Notes: generated from the letters alone by a model not told the origin. 64,000 bases of DNA from Salinimicrobium marinum (GCF_014651535.1 NZ_BMXB01000001.1:681470-745469), one strand, 5' to 3'; shown: positions 1-9,551, counted from the stretch's first letter. A program made the numbers and translations.

Positions 1-2792
1 AACTGTCCGCCGCCGTTAAATCGTTCATCAATAATGATTGCATCTCTGTTGGCCTGCGGAAAGAAATAGCGCTTGAAATATTCATGTCCTGCTTCGGCAG
101 TATTGGGCACATATACATAGGCCACCTTGCCGTTTGTGGCTTCGTCCACTTTCCTGATGTTTCCTTCGATCCAGTCACGGTTTCTGAGATCCCGCTCATT
201 GTTTACCGGTGTTACCTTTTCTTTTCGGCTGTTGTTGAGGTTTGCGGTTGGACTCACCGTAAGCGTTACAATCTTACCAGCAGTGTTCTCAAAAAACTCA
301 TAAAAATTCTCATCTGCAGTTACTTCCTGCCCGTTAATTTCAAGAATATAATCTCCTTTATTAATGTTTACCCCGGGTTCTGTAAGCGGAGACTTTAGAT
401 TTGGGTTCCAGTTAAGTCCGCCGTAGATTTTGGCAATACGATAACGGTTGTTGGCAACTTCAAAATCTGCGCCGAGCAATCCGCCTTCTACAGTTTCCGG
501 ATCATTCAGGCGATCGCCCCTGCCCGAAAACCCGTGGTGTCCCACGCCCAGCTCACTGAACATCCATTCCATCACGCGGTAAAGGTCACTTCTGGTAGAA
601 ACATCTGCGAGGAAAGGTTCATATTTTTCTTTTATGGCATCCCAGTCTACACCATGCATTCCGGGATCATAGAAATAATCACGGTTTACCCGCCAGGCTT
701 CATTGAAGATGTTTGCCCATTCTGCTTTGGGATCAATTTTTACCTGGATATCTCCTGTGTTTAAAGCCCTTTTGTTATGGATCTTCTCCACTTCAGCAAT
801 ACCCCACTTTCCTTCATTTGAGTAAAGGATTTTTTCTCCGTTTGCTGAAATTTCATAGGTGTTTGCCGGCATCACTTCTTCTGCTTTCCTTTCAGAAAGA
901 TCATATTTTTGCAGGCTAGCATTATTATACTCATGCGGCGGATAAGATAAATAGTAGAGGATCCCTTCTTTAGGGGAATTCAGGTTCTTATAAGTACCTG
1001 GGGGAACAGGAATATGAACGATCCTGTTTTCGATTCCTTCAAAATCTATTCTTATTGCCGGAACTTTAGGTTCTTTGTTATCCTTTTCCTCCCGTTCTTT
1101 CTTTTCTTCCTCTTCTTCTGTCTGCTGAATTTTTTCAACATCATTTTCCCTGGCAAAAGGGGATTCAACTTCCTTCTGAAGGGTCACGAGGTACATGGAG
1201 CTGCTCATTTCCATATCCTGATTGGACTGGTCAAACCAGTTCAATACCGGCCCTGCATCTGTAGATGCCAGCATGTATAGATATTTTCCGCTGGGATCGA
1301 ATTTGGGACTGGATACATTTGCGAGTCCGTCGGTGATGGCGTATGACTTATTTTCTGAAAGTGAATAAATAAAAGCCTTTTCAAAACTGGTGTCGGTAAT
1401 GACGGTAAAAGTGATCCAGTTGGAATCCCGAGACCAGTCGCCGAAAAGTTCTCGGAATATTCCGGGTATATACCGCTCATCTGAAGCTATTTTGTTGATC
1501 CTTCCGTTTTCGATATTCAGAATGTAAAGGTTCCGGCCATTGTCCACGAAACTGATCTTTTTACTATCTGGTGACCAGTGAGGATACGCATAAAATCCGG
1601 TACCGTTCAAAGAATATTTCTTGATTTCTTCCTGTTCACTTTGGTCCTGTACAAAGAGTTCATATTCCCCACTTTCATCAGAAAAATAGGCAATCTGCTT
1701 TCCGTCGGGAGACCAGACAGGATATTTCTCGTGTGCGCCGGGCGAAGAAGTGATATTCACCACATCCCCATTTTCACCGGGAACGGTAATGATCTCGCCA
1801 CGAAAATCCATGACCACACGGGCTCCTGTTGGGGAAATTGAAGCGTGCCTTATATATTTTTCGCCCTTTACATACCTGGAGCGTAATTCAAGTAAATCTG
1901 TTGCGATACCAATTTGCAGCCTGTCTGTTTCCCCGGAAGTAGGATTGTATGTATGAAGATGGCCTTCCTGTTCAAAGATCAATTCGTTTCCGGCAGCAGA
2001 GAGATCCATGACAGGGAAATCCTGAAATTCGGTTAGCTGGGCTACTTCCTGTGTGTCTACATCATAACTAAAAAGGTTGAATTCTCCGTTTCTGTCACTT
2101 CGGAAGTAGATTTTGTCTCCGATCCACTGTGGCCGGGAATCATTGCTACCGACTTCAGGTCTTGGGATTTCAGTAACCGAATGATCCTGAGTGTTGTAGA
2201 TCCATATCCTAGCAGTAGTTCCTCCGCGGTAGTGTTTCCATTGATCAAATCTGTCGGGCAATGGGGTATAGGCAATGTGATTACCATTAGGGGAATAGGT
2301 AGCCCAGTAAGCATTCGGAATTTTGAGTTCTGCCACCCGGCCGCCAGATACGGGAACTTCAAAAAGCTTTAAAAATCGATTGGTAAAGGTGTTTCGTTGT
2401 GAAGCGAACATCACTTTTGATCCATCAGGAGTGAATCCGCGTACCAGGTCGGGGTAGGGATGCCAGGTAAGTCGCTGCGGAATTCCGCCTGTAGCCGGTA
2501 CTACAAAAACATCTGTATTTCCGTCATATTCTGCATTAAAAGCAATGGTTTTTCCATCGGGTGAAAAGACGGGATTGGTTTCTATTCCTTCATCTATGGT
2601 TAACCTCTTTGGCTCCGAACCATCCTTATTTGCCACCCAAAGGTCTTCAGCATAAATAAAAGCAATTTGGGAATCACTTATGGCAGGCTTTGAAAGTAAT
2701 TTGGTGTCATCGTGGTTGATGTCCTGGGCCTGTAAAAAAGAAAAGCTTAGGAGAAACAGGGAGGGAATAGCAGCGTTTAAATTTATTTTCAT
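1..2792 (-). CDS. Tricorn-like S41 family peptidase (3' end missing)
   Basis: Partial gene: 930 codons are visible from ATG (2792-2790), and the frame is open to the window edge, so the C-terminus is missing. A signal peptide (MKINLNAAIPSLFLLSFSFL then QAQD) predicts export. Residues about 30-650 are a TolB/WD40-like propeller region with many SPDGK-type blades (FSPDGKTIAF, VWSPDGKQIAYFSD, HWSPDSKKISFVD). A highly charged Glu/Lys linker near residue 570 (about 1080-1130) follows. Near residue 750 GVGHHGF carries the probable catalytic His of the tricorn core. A PDZ-like segment lies at about 790-835 (GDYILEINGQEV). The last residues read IDERFNGGG, the motif that precedes the catalytic Ser in tricorn-type S41 peptidases; that Ser lies beyond the edge. 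The family degrades peptides; this exported form probably acts in the periplasm. No adjoining partner gene is visible. Confidence 0.88.
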   Translation of the reverse strand, partial: MKINLNAAIPSLFLLSFSFLQAQDINHDDTKLLSKPAISDSQIAFIYAEDLWVANKDGSEPKRLTIDEGIETNPVFSPDGKTIAFNAEYDGNTDVFVVPATGGIPQRLTWHPYPDLVRGFTPDGSKVMFASQRNTFTNRFLKLFEVPVSGGRVAELKIPNAYWATYSPNGNHIAYTPLPDRFDQWKHYRGGTTARIWIYNTQDHSVTEIPRPEVGSNDSRPQWIGDKIYFRSDRNGEFNLFSYDVDTQEVAQLTEFQDFPVMDLSAAGNELIFEQEGHLHTYNPTSGETDRLQIGIATDLLELRSRYVKGEKYIRHASISPTGARVVMDFRGEIITVPGENGDVVNITSSPGAHEKYPVWSPDGKQIAYFSDESGEYELFVQDQSEQEEIKKYSLNGTGFYAYPHWSPDSKKISFVDNGRNLYILNIENGRINKIASDERYIPGIFRELFGDWSRDSNWITFTVITDTSFEKAFIYSLSENKSYAITDGLANVSSPKFDPSGKYLYMLASTDAGPVLNWFDQSNQDMEMSSSMYLVTLQKEVESPFARENDVEKIQQTEEEEEKKEREEKDNKEPKVPAIRIDFEGIENRIVHIPVPPGTYKNLNSPKEGILYYLSYPPHEYNNASLQKYDLSERKAEEVMPANTYEISANGEKILYSNEGKWGIAEVEKIHNKRALNTGDIQVKIDPKAEWANIFNEAWRVNRDYFYDPGMHGVDWDAIKEKYEPFLADVSTRSDLYRVMEWMFSELGVGHHGFSGRGDRLNDPETVEGGLLGADFEVANNRYRIAKIYGGLNWNPNLKSPLTEPGVNINKGDYILEINGQEVTADENFYEFFENTAGKIVTLTVSPTANLNNSRKEKVTPVNNERDLRNRDWIEGNIRKVDEATNGKVAYVYVPNTAEAGHEYFKRYFFPQANRDAIIIDERFNGGGQ

Positions 2793-3208
2793 GGAGTGCC
2801 GGAAATTATGTTGCAGGAGAAAAGTTCTGCTCTAAGATAAAATAAATTCTCAATTTTCCTTCAACTTCGGTTTCAAAGCTTTACATAACATTCATTTTTT
2901 TGAATTTAATTTTTAAGAATTGACTTAATTCTGCATATAATAGAATTTCTATTGTTTTTGCTGAACAAATTCGTTATAAATCTAGCAGGAAGTTGTTCGC
3001 TCTTGGGAAGTGGATTTTTTCAAAATTAGTTTAACCTTGTCATTTTCTTCTTAAACCAATTCCTAAGGGATGGAATATTTAATGGTTTGAAATTCCGATG
3101 TTTGGACTATTCGACCCCTTGAGGTCATATTTTCCTGTAATTTCGATCTTATAGATCCAGGACCCCTTCAGGGTCTATGAAACTAAAGGAGCACCTCCAA
3201 TTTTCAGT
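2793..3208. other. Intergenic region with two short inverted repeats
   Basis: 416 bp between the tricorn-like gene and selO, AT-rich, without a convincing reading frame. Two small hairpin-forming sequences sharing the core GACCCCTT lie at 3113-3126 (gacc...ggtc) and 3161-3175 (gaccc...gggtc). They sit just downstream of selO on its transcribed strand, so they could help end its transcript, but neither is followed by a clear T-run. The promoter of the tricorn-like gene should be in the left part; I could not find a good TAnnTTTG box. Confidence 0.4.
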
Positions 3209-4765
3209 CTATGAACTACAGGACAACATGGAGCAACCGGCTTTATTCGTTGCCCAGTTGGGCCTCTTCTTAACGAATTCATCGTGTGCATTGAAATACG
3301 GATCTGTTATGGCCTTCTGAAGCTTTTCAAATAAGGTATTTTCTCCTTTTTCCAGTTCCTCTATTGCCTGGTGAAGCAGGTAATTCCTAAGGATGAACCG
3401 CGGATTGGCTTTTTGCATAAATTTTCGTGAATCTTCTCTGGAAATAGTATTTTTTTTAATCCTTTGAGCGTACTGTCTTATAAGATCCAGAAATGCTGTC
3501 TTCAAATTTCCATCCGGAGTTTCATAGAAGCTTTCTGAAAAATGAGATATTACCTGATCTTCTTCCATTCTTTCTATAGGCAGCTCTATAAGCAACTGAT
3601 AAAAAATAGTCATATCGGGTGTTACACCCGAAAGTACTTTTTCGAAATCTCCGAACATTTTTTTATCCTCTTCGGTTACTTCATCAAGCCCCAGCTTTCT
3701 GCCCATCATTGCGTAATATTTATCCCAGAAGATGGATTCATAGCTTCGCAATGCTTCTTCCAGTTCATCGGTTTCGTCATTAAAGAGTGGTAAGAGCGCG
3801 CTTGCCAGTTTTCCTAAGTTCCAGTATCCTATCGACGGCTGATTTCCAAAAGCGTATCTCCTGCCGGGAAGATCGGTGGTATTGGGCGTGAAATTCGGGT
3901 CGTAATCATCCAGGAAAGAAAACGGTCCGTAATCTATGGTGCGTCCAAGGATTGACATATTATCTGTATTCATAACGCCATGGACAAAACCTACCCGTTG
4001 CCACTCCACTATCATAAAGGCAGTTTTTTCGACTACTTCTTTATACCATTCTATGATCTTATTTTCTCCTGAAAGGTGTGGATAAAAATTCTCTATAGTC
4101 CAGTCGGTGAGCTGTCTTAGATGATCGTATTCTTTAGCTGCAGCAAGCATTTCGTAGCTTCCGAAGCGCAGGAAACTCGGCGAGGTGCGTAAAACAATAG
4201 CTCCCGGTTCGTACTCGGGATTTCCATTGTAAAACATATCCCTTAAGATTTGGTCTCCGGTGGTGACAAGGCTTAATGCACGGGTGGTGGGCACCCCTAA
4301 ATAGTGCATTGCTTCACTCATAAGATATTCCCTTACAGAAGATCTTAAAACAGCTCTCCCGTCGGCTCTTCTCGAATAGGCAGTCGGTCCGGCTCCTTTC
4401 AGTTGGAATTCCCAGGTTTCAGATTCAGTTTCCCATTCACCAAGGGTGATTGCCCGTCCATCTCCCAATTGCCCGGCCCAGTTTCCAAATTGATGACCGG
4501 CATACCGGGCAGCATAAGGAGCCATCGAAGGGGTGACTTTATTTCCGGCTAATATTTTCAAATCTTCTTCGGTTGGTTTCTCTATTCCGAGTTGTTTTGC
4601 GAGATCATTGGACCATGCGAGTAATTTAGGTTCAGAAACTGGGGAAGGATGGGCTTTACTATATAACACATTTGGGGTTTGCCTGGAGGAAAGGTCTCCG
4701 CTTTCATCACCTTTGAAACTGGAAACAAACTTATTTAAATATTCTTTTTCACTTACTTTTTTCAT
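3209..4765 (-). CDS. selO: Protein adenylyltransferase SelO (YdiU family)
   Basis: Pseudokinase-fold enzyme that, in characterised family members, transfers AMP from ATP to Ser/Thr/Tyr of protein substrates and is tied to redox stress. Family signatures visible: VLRSSVREYLMSEAMHYLGV, the active-site loop HGVMNTDNMSILG, and the metal-binding IDYGPF (DYG in place of the kinase DFG). The protein ends in SCSS: the third-last residue is Cys, the position that is selenocysteine in animal SelO. I chose ATG 4765 (518 residues, normal family length); an in-frame ATG at 4816 would add 17 residues of non-conserved, membrane-like sequence, and neither start has a clear ribosome binding site. It appears monocistronic. 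Confidence 0.9.
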   Translation of the reverse strand: MKKVSEKEYLNKFVSSFKGDESGDLSSRQTPNVLYSKAHPSPVSEPKLLAWSNDLAKQLGIEKPTEEDLKILAGNKVTPSMAPYAARYAGHQFGNWAGQLGDGRAITLGEWETESETWEFQLKGAGPTAYSRRADGRAVLRSSVREYLMSEAMHYLGVPTTRALSLVTTGDQILRDMFYNGNPEYEPGAIVLRTSPSFLRFGSYEMLAAAKEYDHLRQLTDWTIENFYPHLSGENKIIEWYKEVVEKTAFMIVEWQRVGFVHGVMNTDNMSILGRTIDYGPFSFLDDYDPNFTPNTTDLPGRRYAFGNQPSIGYWNLGKLASALLPLFNDETDELEEALRSYESIFWDKYYAMMGRKLGLDEVTEEDKKMFGDFEKVLSGVTPDMTIFYQLLIELPIERMEEDQVISHFSESFYETPDGNLKTAFLDLIRQYAQRIKKNTISREDSRKFMQKANPRFILRNYLLHQAIEELEKGENTLFEKLQKAITDPYFNAHDEFVKKRPNWATNKAGCSMLSCSS

Positions 4766-5102
4766 TTGCCTGCTTTTACTTATTAATATACCAATTAGTT
4801 TTAAGTATGAAAACAATTCGAAAAATAAAACATGCGTTCGTTGCGAGGAGATATTACATGAATATTCTCTGCTGAAAACTTCTTGAATGTAGAAATTTTC
4901 TTTCGTTAACTTATTGATAATTACAACATTTAGGGTGTTTGTCTCATTTACTTGTATTTAGTGGAAGCAGCCGTAAGAAAATATTTGGCTTTTTTAACAG
5001 CGGTTTAATTGATTGACACTTTTATAGTTAAACCTAAATTAAAAAGTTTCTGTCTTTGAAGAAGAAGATTAATTTTAACCAAAACTAAAAAATAAAACTG
5101 TT
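4766..5102. other. Divergent intergenic region
   Basis: About 340 AT-rich bases between selO (leftward) and the 120-residue gene (rightward). It must hold promoters for both. A TTGACA-like hexamer occurs at 5015-5020, but no TAnnTTTG box lies at the spacing expected for Bacteroidota, so I cannot assign a promoter. No reading frame here looks like a gene. Confidence 0.3.
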
Positions 5103-5465
5103 ATGACTTCATATCAAAGCCGAAATCAAATCCTGTCAAAACTGGAACAACTGATCCCGGAACAGGTAGAAGAGTGCAAAGAGTGTGATGAATTACCACA
5201 GGCACTTGAAGAATTGATCCTACATAATTTTCAGGCAAAATTTGTCTGTTATAATAAGGAAAAGAATACTGTTGAAGTAGGAGTAGAAGAAAATGATTCT
5301 GTCTCCAGCTATCCACGAATCAAAACTCGTTCTTTCCCATTGGAGGAAACGATCTCTTGGGTTACCAAAACCTGTAAGACCGAAGAACAGGACTTAAAAT
5401 TTTATGGAAGACTTATTGCTGCAAACGGCCATACCAATAGAATTGACGAAGTAGTGCTGGTATAG
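5103..5465 (+). CDS. Hypothetical protein, 120 residues
   Basis: I do not recognise this family. It is a small, acidic, soluble-looking protein with no signal peptide or membrane segment. It begins MTSYQSRNQILSKLEQLIPE and contains a CKEC pair at about residues 24-27 plus isolated Cys further on. The centre predicts alternating beta strands (FQAKFVCYNKEKNTVEVGVE). Reasons to believe it is a real gene: an ATG start after an AT-rich leader, Bacteroidota-like codon use, and a strong intrinsic terminator 38 bases after the stop. It is monocistronic between selO (divergent) and tex. The paired cysteines could bind a metal or respond to redox state, but that is a guess. Confidence 0.7.
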   Translation: MTSYQSRNQILSKLEQLIPEQVEECKECDELPQALEELILHNFQAKFVCYNKEKNTVEVGVEENDSVSSYPRIKTRSFPLEETISWVTKTCKTEEQDLKFYGRLIAANGHTNRIDEVVLV

Positions 5466-5502
5466 CATATATTTGCAGGAATTAAGGCTTTTTAAATACA
5501 GA

Positions 5503-5534
5503 ACCTTCTGAAAATTTTTCAGAAGGTTTTTTTC
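5503..5534 (+). terminator. Intrinsic terminator after the 120-residue gene
   Basis: Perfect 12-bp inverted repeat (accttctgaaaa / ttttcagaaggt, 5503-5514 and 5516-5527) followed by an uninterrupted T-run. One of the clearest terminators in the window; it separates the small gene from tex. Confidence 0.85.
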
Positions 5535-5576
5535 TTTTATTTTTTCAGAAGGAATAGGACAACTTTTGAGATGCTT

Positions 5577-5584
5577 TATCTTTG
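5577..5584 (+). promoter_or_regulatory. Predicted -7 element of the tex promoter
   Basis: TATCTTTG matches the Bacteroidota consensus TAnnTTTG. It would start transcription near 5590, giving a leader of about 20 bases before the GTG of tex. I see no good -33 TTG at the right distance, so this rests on the -7 box and its placement. Confidence 0.5.
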
Positions 5585-5610
5585 TCCTCTAATTTGCAAA
5601 TTCTGAAGAA

Positions 5611-7737
5611 GTGAATAAGATCCAATATATCATCAATGCTACTAAACTGGAAAAAAACAGTGTTACACATACTGTAAAGCTTCTGGAGGAAGATGCTACC
5701 ATTCCTTTTATCTCTCGTTACCGGAAGGAAATGACCGGAAATCTGGATGAGGTGCAGATTGGTGAAATAGTCAAATATAAAACCGGATTTGAAGAACTGG
5801 ATAAGCGGAAAAAAGCTATTCTTAAATCTATTTCTGAACAGGAATCTTTGACTCCAGAACTAGAAGATAAAATTTCTTCCACGTACGACCTCACTCAGCT
5901 GGAGGATATTTACCTGCCCTTTAAGAAAAAACGTAAAACCAAAGCCGATACTGCCCGGGAAAATGGATTAGAACCTTTGGCGAAAACCCTAATGGCACAA
6001 AACTCCCCCAATTTTAAAGCAGCGGCTTCAAAATTTGTAGGGAAAAAGGTGACTTCTGTTGATGATGCAATTTCAGGAGCAAAAGATATTGTTGCAGAAT
6101 GGACCAATGAAAATGAGTATGTGCGAAAAAGACTTCGGAATTTGTACCGTCATTCCGCTGAAATTTCGTCCAAAGTGGTGAAGAAAAAAGAAGAGGAGGA
6201 GGGAGCTCAGAAATTCAAACAGTATTTTAAATGGCAGGAGCGGTTGAAAAATATTCCTTCCCACCGGCTACTGGCGATGTTAAGAGCAGAAAGTGAAGGA
6301 TTTGTAAAGGTGAATGTGGGGGTGGAAAAAGAAGAAGCCCTGGAAATCATTAAAGGGATCGTCATCAAAATACAGCATAATTCCTGTACTCCCTTTGTGG
6401 AGGAGGCGCTGGAAGATTCCTATAAAAGATTGTTAAACCCTGCGTTGGCCAATGAGGTGCTATCCACTGCCAAAGAACGTGCAGATGAAGATGCCATTAA
6501 TGTATTTGCAGATAATTTGAAGCAGTTGTTACTTGCACCGCCACTAGGCGAAAAAAAAATTTTGGCGATAGACCCCGGATTTAAATCAGGTTGTAAAGTG
6601 GTGTGCCTGGATGAAAAAGGGGATTTGCTGCACAACGAGAATATCTATCCGCATCCGCCGCAGAAGGAAACAACGATGGCGATGAAAAAAGTAAAATCCC
6701 TTGTAAATGCATATGGAATTGAAGCCATTTCCATAGGAAACGGAACAGCTTCCCGGGAAACAGAGTTATTTGTCAAGAAAATTCAGTTTGATCGTGATGT
6801 GCAGGTTTTTGTAGTGAATGAAGCCGGTGCATCGGTATATTCGGCTTCAAAAATAGCACGGGCCGAATTTCCGTCTTATGATGTGACGGTTCGGGGAGCG
6901 GTGTCTATCGGTCGGCGTCTGGCCGATCCTTTGGCAGAGCTGGTAAAAATTGATCCAAAGGCGATTGGAGTAGGGCAGTATCAGCATGATGTGGACCAGA
7001 CAAAACTTAAAGAGGAGTTGGACAGGGTAGTGGAGAGTTGTGTTAACGGAATAGGAGTGAATGTGAATACTGCCAGTGCGCCTCTTTTGGCTTATGTCTC
7101 CGGAATTGGCCCTTCTTTGGCTGAAAATCTGGTGGCTTACAGAAGTGAAAACGGAAGTCTGCATTCTCGAAAAGAACTGCTGAAGGTGCCAAGACTTGGA
7201 GCTAAGGCTTTTGAACAGGCAGCGGCTTTCCTTCGCATTTCAGATCCTGAACATCCGCTGGACAATTCTTCTGTGCACCCTGAAAGTTACGGAGTAGTGG
7301 AGAAAATGGCTGCCGATCTAAAAGTGGAATTGAAGGAATTGATTGGAAATAAAGAATTGCTCAAAAAAATCAAGCCTGAAAAATATATTTTTGGAAATAT
7401 AGGTTTGCCGACGTTAAAAGATATTCTTTATGAGCTTGAAAAACCCGGAGTAGATCCTCGAAAATCGGCTAAAGTATTTGAATTTGATCCGAACGTACGG
7501 ACGATAAAGGACCTAAAGCCCGGAATTAAACTTCCCGGAATTGTCAATAACATCACAAATTTTGGATGTTTTGTCGATATAGGGATTAAGGAAAGCGGAC
7601 TAGTACATATTTCAAAACTGGCCAATGAATTCGTAAGTGATGTGAATTCAGTGGTGAAATTACACCAGCACGTACAGGTAACAGTTGTGGAAGTAGATGA
7701 GAGCCGAAAAAGAATTCAGCTTTCTATGGTAGATTAA
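5611..7737 (+). CDS. tex: Tex-family RNA-binding transcription accessory protein
   Basis: Cytoplasmic nucleic-acid-binding protein of the Tex family (708 residues; typical members 700-780). Domains in order: helical Tex N-terminus (about 1-300, including FISRYRKEMTGNLDEVQI), a YqgF/RNase H-like fold (about 320-420, starting ILAIDPGFKSG), helix-hairpin-helix motifs (about 490-575; YVSGIGPSLAENLV and KVPRLGAKAFEQAA), and a C-terminal S1 RNA-binding domain (about 635-705, with PGIVNNITNFGCFVDIGI). Tex proteins associate with RNA polymerase and RNA; the exact role is unsettled. The start is GTG at 5611: an in-frame TAA lies at 5590-5592 with no ATG between, and a TAnnTTTG box sits about 27 bases upstream. 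It converges with ypdA, with only 32 bases between. Confidence 0.95.
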   Translation: MNKIQYIINATKLEKNSVTHTVKLLEEDATIPFISRYRKEMTGNLDEVQIGEIVKYKTGFEELDKRKKAILKSISEQESLTPELEDKISSTYDLTQLEDIYLPFKKKRKTKADTARENGLEPLAKTLMAQNSPNFKAAASKFVGKKVTSVDDAISGAKDIVAEWTNENEYVRKRLRNLYRHSAEISSKVVKKKEEEEGAQKFKQYFKWQERLKNIPSHRLLAMLRAESEGFVKVNVGVEKEEALEIIKGIVIKIQHNSCTPFVEEALEDSYKRLLNPALANEVLSTAKERADEDAINVFADNLKQLLLAPPLGEKKILAIDPGFKSGCKVVCLDEKGDLLHNENIYPHPPQKETTMAMKKVKSLVNAYGIEAISIGNGTASRETELFVKKIQFDRDVQVFVVNEAGASVYSASKIARAEFPSYDVTVRGAVSIGRRLADPLAELVKIDPKAIGVGQYQHDVDQTKLKEELDRVVESCVNGIGVNVNTASAPLLAYVSGIGPSLAENLVAYRSENGSLHSRKELLKVPRLGAKAFEQAAAFLRISDPEHPLDNSSVHPESYGVVEKMAADLKVELKELIGNKELLKKIKPEKYIFGNIGLPTLKDILYELEKPGVDPRKSAKVFEFDPNVRTIKDLKPGIKLPGIVNNITNFGCFVDIGIKESGLVHISKLANEFVSDVNSVVKLHQHVQVTVVEVDESRKRIQLSMVD

Positions 7738-7769
7738 TTAATTAATTTAATTCTACAGGCTACAGTCTA

Positions 7770-8753
7770 TCAGGTATTCACTATGTCTTCCATGATCATG
7801 CTCGCGTGTACCCGTGAATTTTCGATAAACCATTTATGAGTTTCCATGCCTCCGCAAACAACTCCGGCCAGGTAAATTCCCGGTACGTTTGTTTCCATGG
7901 TTTCAGGATTGTACTGCGGAATTTTTCTGCCGTCATCAGATAATTCAATGCCGATATTCTTCAGGAAATCGAAATTGGGACGGTATCCGGTAAGGAGCAG
8001 AACGAAATCATTTTCCAGAGTTTCTTCTCCTTTTTTAGAAGTAATGATTACTTCATTTTCTTTGATCTCTTTGATATGCGCATTGAAAACAGCCTTTATG
8101 CTGCCTTCATCAATCCTGTTATCAATATCGGGTTTTACCCAATATTTTACTCGTTCCCCAATGGCAGGTTTCCGAACGATCATGGTGACATCCCCACCTT
8201 TACGATAGATTTCAAGCGCCGCATCTACAGCAGAATTGCTTGCGCCCACCACAATGGTTTTTTGAGTAGCGTAATAATGGGGATCTCCATAATAATGTGA
8301 AACCTTCGGAAGGTCTTCCCCAGGAATATTTAGATAATTCGGAATATCATAGAAGCCTGTAGCTAAAATCACATTTTTAGCTGAATAAGTTCTTTTTGTA
8401 GTTTTGATCTCATGCAGATTCTTTTCAGAATAAGTCACTTTCTCTACTTTTTCAAACAGCCTGATGTTGAGGTAATTGGAAGTGGTGATCCGTCGGTAAT
8501 ATTCCAGTGCTTCTGCTTTTCTTGGCTTCGGATTATTGCTGATAAACGGAATATTGTCCAATTCCAGCTTTTCTGAAGTAGAGAAAAAAGTCATATTCAC
8601 CGGATAATTGTAGAGCGAATTGACAAGGCAGCCTTTTTCAAGAATGATATAGGATAAGCCTTTCTTTTCTGCTTCGAGTCCGCAGGCGATCCCAATGGGA
8701 CCTCCGCCAACAATTACCACATCATATTTTTCTTCAGGATTATGAGTTTGCAA
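7770..8753 (-). CDS. ypdA: YpdA-type FAD/NAD(P) oxidoreductase (putative bacillithiol disulfide reductase)
   Basis: Two-dinucleotide-binding flavoprotein of 327 residues. The FAD Rossmann motif VVIVGGGPIGIACG is at the N-terminus. The segment GCLVNSLYNYPVNMTFFSTS is typical of YpdA proteins, which lack the CxxC of thioredoxin reductase; no CxxC is present here. The NADPH-binding motif is VVGASNSAVDAALE, and the C-terminal FAD-contacting stretch is NVPGIYLAGVVCGGMET. In Firmicutes YpdA reduces oxidised bacillithiol using NADPH. Whether this organism makes bacillithiol cannot be told here, since no bsh genes are in the window. Its start lies 14 bases inside the end of rpe, so the two genes are co-transcribed and probably translationally coupled. 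Confidence 0.85.
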   Translation of the reverse strand: MQTHNPEEKYDVVIVGGGPIGIACGLEAEKKGLSYIILEKGCLVNSLYNYPVNMTFFSTSEKLELDNIPFISNNPKPRKAEALEYYRRITTSNYLNIRLFEKVEKVTYSEKNLHEIKTTKRTYSAKNVILATGFYDIPNYLNIPGEDLPKVSHYYGDPHYYATQKTIVVGASNSAVDAALEIYRKGGDVTMIVRKPAIGERVKYWVKPDIDNRIDEGSIKAVFNAHIKEIKENEVIITSKKGEETLENDFVLLLTGYRPNFDFLKNIGIELSDDGRKIPQYNPETMETNVPGIYLAGVVCGGMETHKWFIENSRVHASMIMEDIVNT

Positions 8754-9402
8754 GGAATTTCAAGTTTTTAATGGTTTCAACAGGATCTTCTGCCTTAAAT
8801 ACAAAGCTGCCCGCTACTAACACATCTGCACCGGCTTCATTCAATTCAGCTGCATTTTTGCTCGTCACTCCACCGTCAATTTCAATAATGGCAGAGGAAT
8901 TATTCCTGTTTATAAGCTCTTTTAACTGTTTAACTTTTTTGTACGTATTTTCAATAAAACTCTGTCCGCCAAAACCGGGATTCACACTCATCACAAGAAC
9001 AATGTCAATATCGGCAATCACATCTTCCAGCACATTTACCGGTGTATGAGGATTCAGTGCAACTCCGGCTTTCATTCCTTCGGCTTTGATTGCCTGCAGG
9101 GTTCTATGCAAATGTGTACAAGCTTCATAATGCACCGTAAGATTATCTGCTCCCAGAGCAGCAAATTCTTTTATATACCTGTCGGGATCAACGATCATAA
9201 GGTGAACATCGATCGTTTTGTTTGCGTGCCGGTTAATGGCTTCAAGTACAGGCATTCCATAGGAAATATTTGGAACAAAAACGCCATCCATAATGTCAAT
9301 ATGGAACCAGTCTGCTTCGCTGTTGTTTACCATTTCAATATCTCGTTGAAGATTTGCGAAGTCTGCTGCCAGGATAGAAGGGGCAATGAGTTTTGTTGTC
9401 AT
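8740..9402 (-). CDS. rpe: Ribulose-phosphate 3-epimerase
   Basis: Interconverts D-ribulose 5-phosphate and D-xylulose 5-phosphate in the pentose phosphate pathway. TIM-barrel signatures are complete: IAPSILAADFANL (N-terminus), WFHIDIMDGVFVPNISYG (metal His and catalytic Asp), VHLMIVDP, VMSVNPGFGGQSFI, EIDGGV (second catalytic Asp) and GADVLVAGSFVFK (phosphate binding). I chose ATG 9402 (220 residues, normal length). A start at 9438 would add MLFLLHIHDTTF, which is outside the conserved domain. It is the first gene of a two-gene operon with ypdA. A near-match to the -7 box, TATTCTTG (9436-9443, minus strand), may be its promoter. Confidence 0.96.
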   Translation of the reverse strand: MTTKLIAPSILAADFANLQRDIEMVNNSEADWFHIDIMDGVFVPNISYGMPVLEAINRHANKTIDVHLMIVDPDRYIKEFAALGADNLTVHYEACTHLHRTLQAIKAEGMKAGVALNPHTPVNVLEDVIADIDIVLVMSVNPGFGGQSFIENTYKKVKQLKELINRNNSSAIIEIDGGVTSKNAAELNEAGADVLVAGSFVFKAEDPVETIKNLKFLANS

Positions 9403-9535
9403 AAATGTTGTGTCGTGAATATGAAGTAAAAATAACAAGAATAAATGAATCCCTTTCCATTGGTTTCATGAAGTGTTGAAATTTCCGGTGGAACCATAAG
9501 TTTCTGTAAAAGGGGTTGATTTAACTTTTGGAAAA

Positions 9536-9551
9536 TGTTATCTTGATAACA
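9536..9551. promoter_or_regulatory. Inverted repeat, possible operator
   Basis: TGTTATC-TT-GATAACA: perfect 7-bp arms with a 2-base spacer, between divergent rpe and the 43-residue membrane peptide, 40 bases before the peptide start. The symmetry suits a dimeric repressor or activator, but no regulator gene is adjacent and this could be chance. Confidence 0.35.

Noticed and set aside
5015-5020. TTGACA hexamer as a classic -35 box
   Set aside because: Bacteroidota primary sigma does not use -35/-10 promoters, and no TAnnTTTG box follows at the right distance.
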